Of a stretch of DNA of 64,000 bases, positions 47,836 through 57,500 are shown in pieces (within the stretch, counting starts at the first letter, position 1; each line of letters begins with the position of its first letter). Made by a program: the position numbers and the translations under genes. Location: contig CAIIXF020000006.1 of NCBI GenBank assembly GCA_903813345.2, positions 5,196,989-5,260,988 of the forward strand. Direction: 5' to 3'. Below the pieces are notes generated by a model. It made no database searches, was not told the origin of the DNA, and saw only the letters and a list, made by a program, of their open reading frames with translations. The DNA is from Owenia fusiformis. Lineage: Eukaryota > Annelida > Polychaeta > Sabellida > Oweniidae.

Positions 47836-48884
47836 ATTGTAAATACTGTAATATTTAGTTCTGCACAATTTGTATTTCTATGTGTTTGTAAGAATATGAA
47901 CAGATGCATAATATGTAGGTTAATAGAACTGGCTATATCAAATTAATGTCTGTATGTGTAGAGGCGTTATTTTTTAATACATCATCACAAATGGAGACTG
48001 CACACTCTCAATATCATAACTAAACATCACTCATTATAGAAAGCCTTGAATGTATCAAATGATGGGAACTTTAATGGACTTTCATAAGCTATTGATATAC
48101 GTACATGTATGACATCGTTAAATAGAATATACAATTTTAGCCCACTCTGTAGGTATGTACATCTTAAATTGGTTGATTTTTTCCAGTTAGTCCATCTTGT
48201 ATACAGAAATACTTTCACATGATGCAAGTTTCTCTTTCTTTTGAAACAGTCTTGAGGACTAATGCAAATCGCATAAAATGTTAAAATGTGTAATATTTGT
48301 ATGTAATGATAATTGATTTAATGTGTCAGTGATTGGCAGAATCCAGTTTAAGCTAGATCAGTAAATGAAATTAAACTAAAAATTGTAGATAGACAAATAT
48401 TGTCCATTGCAAAATATCAAATGATTGTATTAATCATCATGTTTAGCTATTAGTGTTTATGTGTCTTATTTCTGCTAAGATCCACTTAGAATTAAGACCA
48501 TCGTTTACATTAAATAGGAATTAATCAACCTTCAGTTTATGGCATTTATTGAATTTGCAAATCATGTAAAATTTTATATATGAGGGCTTGTTCAGAACAT
48601 ATTATTATTTCATTTAACAATTAAGAATTGCTGCATCCTTAAAGTTTTCAAAGGCAAAGGCAGTTTCATTGGAAAAAACAGGAGTTTCAAACTTATAAAG
48701 GGGATTGTGTCTTATACATTTAATATGTCCAGTAAAAAAGCTAGTACAAATGAAATGCATCATTAATACTATCGTAAATAGTGTTTTTAAAATAGATAAG
48801 ATTAGTTCGATTGTTGATGATAATGGTATTTTTTATGCATAATGTCTGATATAAACACAGTTGTTGAAGTTGAAGTAGAATAAA
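47836..48884 (+). other. Polycystin 3' UTR and polyA signal
   Basis: AT-rich sequence without coding similarity. The first canonical AATAAA is at 48879-48884; ATTAAA variants at 48370 and about 48509 could give shorter ends. Confidence 0.55.
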
Positions 48885-49529
48885 GACTGTTGTGTTAACT
48901 TTATATTGATTTGTATGTTATTTTTATAATTACCCCTTCAAACAAAGTTTAGGTAGGGATAAGAGAAACCATTCATCTTTTTTATATACCTACACTGTAC
49001 ATGTATTTAAACAATTTGTTTAGAGGCTTGTGCTTTGTTATTCCACCCTAATGCCAGGTTAACTTTAGGTGTACTCTGTCTTTATGTCAGGCTAACTTTC
49101 AATTCACTTCAGGTACATGTCCAATGTTAAAATTGCATTGACGGGCACATTTTAATTATGGTCCACTTTAGGTTAGCTTTCAGTCTAGTTAAGTCTAGAC
49201 CTACAGATTAACTTTTAGTCTATTTTAGGTCTTTACCTACAGGTAAAGTTTTAGTATAATAGATACAGATTAAAATTTCAAAATAATTTGACATCTTTGA
49301 TTTGTATTTTCTCCAATGTATCTTTTTCTAATTCATGTAATTGTCCTTTTTATGTTAAACAAAAGTTTGATATAGTGCTATTATTAAGATATAATATGAT
49401 TCATTGAACTATTATACCAATATAAAATCAATTCTCATCATGAATAACATTAACAGAAGTTGCATTTTTGAGAAATGTGGTGGTTGAAATCGTTAAAGTT
49501 TCTAAAAGAAAAGTACAAACAGGTAAAAT

Positions 49530-50135
49530 TCAGTCTATAGACCTATTAACAGATTCACTATCAATCTATGCATAATTTTTAGAGTTTATTTGGTCAAATT
49601 ATTAGGTTAACATTGGAAATGATCAAGTAAAACAGGTTAAAATTCAGTCTATAGGCCTATTACCATGGTCCATTACCAACTATCAGTCTATGCATATTAT
49701 TTAGAGTTTATTTGGTCCAATTTAAGTATGTTAACATTGGAAATGATGAAGTAAAACAGGTTACAATTCAGTCTATAGATCTATTAACATGTTTTCTATC
49801 AGTCTATGCGTATTATTTAAAGTTTATTTGGTCCAATTTAAGTTAACTTTGGAAATGATGAAGTAAACAGGACAAATTTCAGTCTATAGACCTATTAACA
49901 TGTTAACTATCAGTCTATGCATATTATTTAGAGTTTATTTGGACCAATTTAAGTTAACTTTGGAAATGATGAAGTAAACAGGACAAATTTCAGTCTATAG
50001 ACCTATTAACAGGTCAACTATCAGTCTGTGCATATTATTAAGAGTTTATCTGGTCCTATTAAGATTACCTTTGGAAATGATGAAGTAATACAGGTTAAAA
50101 TTCAGTCTATAGATCGATTAATAGGTTAGGATTCA
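49530..50135 (+). repeat. ~112-bp tandem repeat, about 5-6 copies
   Basis: Units begin CAGTCTATAGACCTATTAAC and continue ...TATCAGTCTATGCATATTATT...AGTTTATTTGGTCC...GGAAATGATGAAGTAA. Starts near 49532, 49648, 49769, 49880, 49990 and 50103. Related 'TTTTAGTCTA..TTAGGTCTA' words flank it at 49070-49260 and 50120-50190. It lies between the two genes. Confidence 0.75.
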
Positions 50136-50189
50136 GTCTAGCCCTATCACCTAGGATTATTTTTAGTCTACTTTAGGTCTAGACCTACC

Positions 50190-51440
50190 TAATCCATGGC
50201 TTAAAATCTTCAGGAATTTCAGGAAATTAAGAGAAAGAGAAAATTAACCAAAATCTGACCTTGTTGAGTTCAATACAAATCCGGATTTATTTCCAAGGAT
50301 GGGGGGAGTTTGGGGTAAAGCAAGGGTTTCAAAATTAAGGTCATATTTGTTTATTTTTTTCCTATGAAAATACTTTTTCCTCCAAATTTGAAAGTATATG
50401 CTGATATGTAATGGGTCTACATTACTTTAATCAAGATATCTTTGTATCACAGTACTGACTTATTACAAAAATGAATGGAGAAATTTTTGAAACAAATAAT
50501 CAAGTTTTTATAACTGATTAAATAATGCTAACATCAATTTACATCTTGAACTATCAAGTTGACACTCATATTCCACCAGTATATGACAGTAATATTTTAT
50601 GTGCTCACGCACAGCTGCTGTTATTACAGCAGAGTGATTACAACACAACGTTTTACCTATCTTGCTTTAGTACAGCAGCTCTCTTGAAGCGATAACACTA
50701 TCAGCTGCTACATCATAACCCACTTTGGTACCATTATTTGAAAATGGCTCATTGAACATGATAATACTTGTAATCGAATATGATCAACATCTTTACCACG
50801 TACCATGGCTATAGTTTCCCATTTTCCATGTAGTCTAACATTCACAAGATACAAGACAAGATATATTTGGGCTCACATTTTTTGTCTCTAACAATTAGTT
50901 GCATGAATACATTTTTGCAGTGCAATAACTAAATAGATGAACCCTTTGCCAGTATTGAAATATGTATCTATTATCATCTATAATTCTAAAGATATACATA
51001 ACTCTTAGAGTTTGGTTAAGCAACAAAGCAGTAGAAAAACATATACATTTCTTCTACTGTATGAATTGAACAAGTTAAATTGTCCCACTGTAACGTTGGT
51101 ACTCTGTTGTGGACAAGTATATATTACAATTCTGTTGACATTATGAATCAAGGAAGACACGTATATGTGTTACACATGATATCCCAAGTATATTCTAGGA
51201 TAGAAAACAACAATAACATATAGATTTACCTATATATACTTGCTAACACACATATCCAAAACACATCCAGTTATATGAATTCATGTGTACATTGTATAAT
51301 GTTTCTGGATATTTTAGGAGAGCATCAATAAAACCCTATCTTGACACTTTAAACTCTTGCAAGTGAAAGTTTAAACGGAAATAAGAACCACAATCAGTAC
51401 TTCAGTTAGATTATTTTATTGCCGTTTACATCATGTTCTT
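50190..51440. other. Intergenic, no recognised feature
   Basis: Upstream flank of the protease gene; nothing recognised apart from the promoter candidates below. Confidence 0.35.
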
Positions 51441-51453
51441 GATTATCAACCTG

Positions 51454-51460
51454 TTTAAAA
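51454..51460 (+). promoter_or_regulatory. Possible TATA-like element of the protease gene
   Basis: TTTAAAA lies 59 bases before the ATG; a start site about 30 bases downstream would give a 5' UTR of about 35 bases. Weak evidence. Confidence 0.25.
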
Positions 51461-51518
51461 GCTTAAGATTATTTGTGATAGATTTATATTCAAGGCGCAC
51501 ACAGAAGGGACACTCACC

Positions 51519-51564
51519 ATGTTCCAGCTTCTTATTGTAGCACTAGCCTTTGTAGGCACCAATG
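51519..51564 (+). CDS. Protease exon 1: signal peptide
   Basis: [15 protein letters not shown](A), a short hydrophobic leader. The ATG has A at -3 (CTCACCATG). Donor TGGTAAGA. Cleavage is probably after Ala16. Confidence 0.85.
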
Positions 51565-54500
51565 GTAAGAAGATTTTTAATAGAAATAGTTTGAAATTTT
51601 CCTTAAATGAATCAGTTCTAGATATGAAAAAATTACTAATTTGGGAAAAAAATTAATCAATGAATAAAATAGCAACTTTTTTTTGATTGGATTTGTTTTC
51701 TCGGATATTTTAGAATTGTAAATGAAATTTTAATAATGCAAGTAGTAAGCATTAAGTCAAGTTATTAACATAAATGTCTTCCAGTTAAATGTAAATTGAA
51801 CACAATAAAGGAGAGTTTGTTTTTGGGACATGGTAAGAGGGCAGGTACAAATTCAGCTTGAGATTTAAACTTGGATTTTGTCACATTTATATGATCTAGA
51901 GGTCCACCTCTCATGATAAACATCCCATAATGCACACTACTATTGTTTCAGCTCAGATCTCCTGCGGAGGTTCAATCAGTGCTGACAGTGGCACATTGAG
52001 CTCCCCCAATCACCCTGCTAACTACCCCTCCAACGCAGATTGCGAGTGGGATATCAGTGTACCTGCTGGTAAGGTGATCACTGTTGTCTTCAGTGCCTTT
52101 GAGGTGGAGGATCGTGTTGGCAGCACTGGACTTTGTGAATATGACCATGTCTACCTCTTTGACAACAACAAACAACAAGCAACTTTGTAAGTAACCATGT
52201 TTGATATATGACTAAATAAACAAATCAAAAGTTTATTAATGTTTTATGCTTCGATTGCCCTTAGAAGTAAATTTGGACAAAATATGATTGCATTATCACA
52301 CTGGAATAGCCTGACAATGGTAAAGTCAGATACCATTCTCACAAATGGCGGACATAACTGTCGCTGCAACCCTGCAACCCTTCAATCATTTTGTCCTCAT
52401 TTCATGGGACTTTATCATCGCTAATTCTGTGCTTGTATTAAGCTCTTGTGATGATGTATCATATGAAATACCAATTTCAATCAAATTGGATCGTGAATCG
52501 CCACAAAATAGCGTCTTCGATATCGTCAATGACAATGGAAACTGAATTTGAAATAATGTACTATATGCCATTGTATTTTTAAATTATCTATTGTATTTGT
52601 AGCTTCTGTGGAACTGAGATTCCTGAGTCCTATACCACCACTGGTAATAGCATGAGAGTTGGCTTAATTACTGATAGCAGTGAGAACTATTCTGGCTTTA
52701 TGCTGACATTTGTTGCTCATGTTGAAGGGGAGACACCCGTCATCCCAACTCCTGGGCCTAGTACTGCTGGACCTACTGCTGGACCTACTGATGGACCAGA
52801 CAGTGAGTACATTGTCTATTATGCACTCATATATGGTAAAGAAGTGAGTACATTGTCTATTATGCACTCATGTAAGCCAAAGTAGGGCTAAGAATTAAAA
52901 TGTGAAATTCAAGCTGGGGAAAATACTCAGAAAAGCAAAAGAGGTGGTTGAAATGTAAAATTCAAATTGAGGAAATTGGACCAGATACATGTAGTGCGTA
53001 TATTGTCTGTAAGGCACTCAGATATGGCAAAGGAAAGGTTAAAGAGTTGAAATGTGAAATTCAAATGGGGTATTTTTCTTACACTATATCATGGGCTTTC
53101 GACTAGTATTTTACAATTTTCAAAAATGTGTTTGACTAACATTTTAGAATGCTATACATGTCAGAGACTTCATATCACACACATACATATGACATTAGCC
53201 TTGACATCATAATCAGAACATATTACTTGCGCATATCAGATATACATGTAGATGAGGCTTACACTTAATAAAATGTTTTTTGGTATAAACTTAAATTTAA
53301 AATTGTCCTATTGTAGACAGTAAAAGATGTAAAGATTAAAAATGAGTTATTACTACTTTGGATTGTCTGTTAACAGGTTGTGGTGGAACCTTCACTGGTG
53401 CCACAGGTAGCCTTGTTTCACCTAACTACCCTAGTAACTATGACAACAATTTGGATTGTGTATACCAAATCAATGCTCCAGCAGGCCCTCTCATCCTGGA
53501 GTTCTCAGACTTTGATGTGGAGGCATCTGGCTGTAGTTATGATTACCTGGAGGTATAAATGTCATTTTATCATAACATATGGATTTCAACCATGGAATGT
53601 CATCCCCCTCTTCTTACTTATGCCTTAGTCACATTTGCTCCGATTTTCACTACGGCACCCGGCCGATTGAGTATTTTGTTCAAAATTGAATACAATATGG
53701 AGCAAAACACTCAATCGGAGCAAATGTGACCTAGGCATTAGGGATAGAGGTATAAAAAAGCACATAATAATAATACTATTAGAAGAAGGAAGGGGGTGAG
53801 GTGATCACCATTATTTAAATTAGATTATTTATTGAAAATCAGGGCATTTGATAAAAAAATAGTTGAAGAATTAAATTATCTATTAATTACTGTGGTTTTG
53901 TATAAGTTGTAAATGTGAATATTATACACTGATGAAGTAATTTACAGGCTTTTCACTCATGAAATTGCAACATAGGCCTGTATTGTGGTTATGTAGCTTT
54001 CTATCTTGATTATGAACAAAGGGCAAATTGAAAAATGAAGTTATACCAAAACCGTATCAATCATTAATATGTTCTACATTCTCAAGCAAGAAAACTAAAT
54101 CATAAATATCTTCCACCTTAGATCAGGGAGGACTCAGCATCTGGCAGCCAACTAGGCAAGTTCTGCGGCTCAGCTAACCCAGGCAAAGTGTCAACATCTG
54201 GTAGTTCAATTTACATGAGGTTCAAGACTGACTCATCTGTCACAAAGAAGGGCTGGTCCCTTAGTTGGTCCAGTAAGTGAAAATGTTTGATTTTTTTGTT
54301 AACTAAGGAAACAGTCAAGTTTTAGGTACGAAATGGATAACCGTGATATTGTTCAGTCTTTCTTGTTTTATTTTTAATGGGAATATTGTTCACCATGTAC
54401 CTTGTTGTTGTTTTAGGAGCAACTTGTGAATCATTTGGTGGGACTTGTTCCTCAAGCTGCTCTGATGCTGGGGAGTGGAATTACCCATGTGATAATGCAG

Positions 54501-57500
54501 GAGAAAGGTGTTGCAAGCCAGATGTTTTCCCAAGTGGTATGTAGCCTTCTGTTATATAATTACACTTATATATGTTCACGGGAATAGTGAATCACATTTC
54601 ATACCAACATTTCATACCCATTTTCATAATTTTTCACATTTTTATGTAGATCCTAAAAGGTTTTCAGGTGGGTTGAAACCTCTTGAGATTCTCAAGTGTC
54701 CGTAGAATCCACTTGCTTTAGAATTTGGGAGATCATTGACACTGAATAAAACCATTTAAATGGGGAGAAACCTCTTGAAATTCTCATGTGTCAGCAGAAC
54801 CCACTTTCTTTAAAATTGGGGAGACCATTGACACTGAATAAAACCATTTAAATGGGGAGAAACCTCTTGAAATTCTCATGTGTCAGCAGAACCCACTTTC
54901 TTTAAAATTGGGGAGATCATTGACACTGAATAAAACCATTTAAATGGGGAGAAACCTCTTGAAATTCTCATGTGTCAGCAGAACCCACTTTCTTTAAAAT
55001 TGGGGAGATCATTGACACTGAATAAAAGCATTTAAATGGGTAGAAACCTCTTGAAATTCTCAAGTGTCAGTAGAATGCACTTGCTTTAAAATTGGGGAGA
55101 CCATTGACACTGAATAAAACCATTTAAATGGGGAGAAACCTCTTGAAATTCTCATGTGTCAGCAGAACCCACTTTCTTTAAAATTGGGGAGACCATTGAC
55201 ACTGAATAAAACCATTTAAATGGGGAGAAACCTTTTGAAATTCTCAAGTGTAAGTAGAACCCACTTTCTTTAAAATTGGGGAGACCATTGACACTGAATA
55301 AAACCATTTAAATGGGGAGAAACCTCTTGAAATTCTCAAATGTCAGTAGAATGCACTTGCTTTAGAATTTGGGAGATCATTGACACTGAGTAAAACCATT
55401 TAAATGGGGAGAAACCTCTTGAAATTCTCATGTGTCAGCAGAACCCACTTTCTTTAAAATTGGGGAGACCATTGACACTGAATAAAACCATTTAAATGGG
55501 AAGAAACCTCTTGAAATTCTCATGTGTCAGCAGAACCCACTTTCTTTAAAATTGGGGAGATCATTGACACTGAATAAAACCATTTAAATGGGGAGAAACC
55601 TCTTGAAATTCTCATGTGTCAGCAGAACCACTTTCTTTAAAATTGGGGAGACCATTGACACTGAATAAAACCATTTAAATGGGGAGAAACCTCTTGAAAT
55701 TCTCATGTGTCAGCAGAACCCACTTTCTTTAAAATTGGGGAGACCATTGACACTGAATAAAACCATTTAAATGGGTAGAAACCTCTTGAAATTCTCAAGT
55801 GTCAGTAGAATGCACTTGCTTTAGAATTGAGGAGATCATTGACACTGAGTAAAACCATTTAAATGGGTAGAAACCTCTTGAAATTCTCAAGTGTCAGTAG
55901 AACCCACTTTCTTTAGAATTTGGGAGATCATTGACACTGAATAAAACCATTTAAATGGGTAGAAACCTCTTGAAATTCTCAAGTGTCAGTAGAATGCACT
56001 TGCTTTAGAATTGAGGAGATCATTGACACTGAATAAAAGCATTTAAATGGGTAGAAACCTCTTGAAATTCTCAAGGGTAAGTAGAATGCACTTGCTTTAG
56101 AATTGGGAGATCAGCAAACAAAAAGTCATATTGACTTAGGGGAGGCATCAAAAGTTTGATGTCGGATAGAAAACTAAATAAATCTAGTTAGGGGGGGAGG
56201 GGGTTCAAATCCATTTCAGTTTACTATCCAACAAATTTCAACATTTCAAATTTTTGGCAATTTCGACTGAGAATGCCTTTGAATGGTTTAAAAATAAAGA
56301 TTTTACCTGAAGCGTTCCTCGTCAAGATCATTCCAATTGATTCTATTCTATCAATAGTTGTTAAAAGCCGCAAATTACGATAGGAACTAGATCGTGTTTA
56401 GCAATAATTTTTCAAATTCTCAAACCGGAAGTCAGCGATCAACTTTCATGGTATTTAGTTTTTTGGGGGAGGGGGGGGTCAGAGTCAAAACTAGATTTAT
56501 TTAGTTTCCGATCCAACATCGAACTTTTGATGCCTCCCCTTACATGTAACAGTGAGATACAGAAGAACTCTGAAGAACTCGAGTTTGTCGAATCTCAACA
56601 AGAAGATTCATATGGGAGAATATTGGTAAAATTCATTTTCAATTGTATGTCAACAGGGGTTCTTAAACAGGACATTAAAGCTATCATGCATTATCAATAT
56701 GATAATTAATTAATTAAAAATATGATTGTATGCAATGTTGAAAGATCAATTTGTCATGAATGTAGCAAATAGAAAGAAAATATATTTTAAATTTGTGTTT
56801 GTTGATTTGTCAATCCCACTTTTACCTATAAACCATTGTTCTGACTTTATCCTATATATGGGTTAAAATCCAGTTTATGAACTCTATATGGTTTCTTTTA
56901 GAATGTGGAGAGAGAAAAGTGTCTTTGATCAGCCACCCTAAGATTGTTGGAGGAAGTGTTGCCACGCCTAATAGCTACCCATGGCAGGCATCTCTCCAAG
57001 ATGGTACCTTCCATTATTGTGGTGCCTCTTTGATCACAGCCCAGTGGGTCGTCACTGCAGCTCATTGTATTGTCGAGTGAGTAAATAGCTTTTTCAATCG
57101 TGATCAATATTATAGCATTATTACATGATGGAGAGTGTGATATATCCAAATATCACCTTGAGAGATAAAATATCACACTAGGCAGAGTCATCACATTTTA
57201 TATTGTATTCAAATACATTAAAATATCACACAAGGCAGAGGCATCACATTTTATATTGTATTCAAATACTTACATGAACATGACCCATTTTTTAAAAGTA
57301 CCATATGATGTATTAGAACATATGCCTCCAACCTGCATCCTGATTTTTAACTTTTGAAACCCATACCATTAGTGCAGCACTTTGCACTGAAGTAATATCA
57401 AGCATATTAAGCCCACAATTGGTGAAGCTCTGTCTAAGTATTTTCCCTTTAAATTCTCTCCCTACCTCTAAATTGTTGTTTTAAATTCTAGATATGTTTA

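Noticed and set aside
52239-52545. Extra exon between the CUB1 halves
   Set aside because: The CUB1 sequence continues directly from exon 2 to exon 3 in phase; the frames here have no domain similarity.
54417-54536. Independent defensin peptide gene
   Set aside because: The exon is in frame between CUB2 and the protease domain, lacks its own signal peptide and is acidic.
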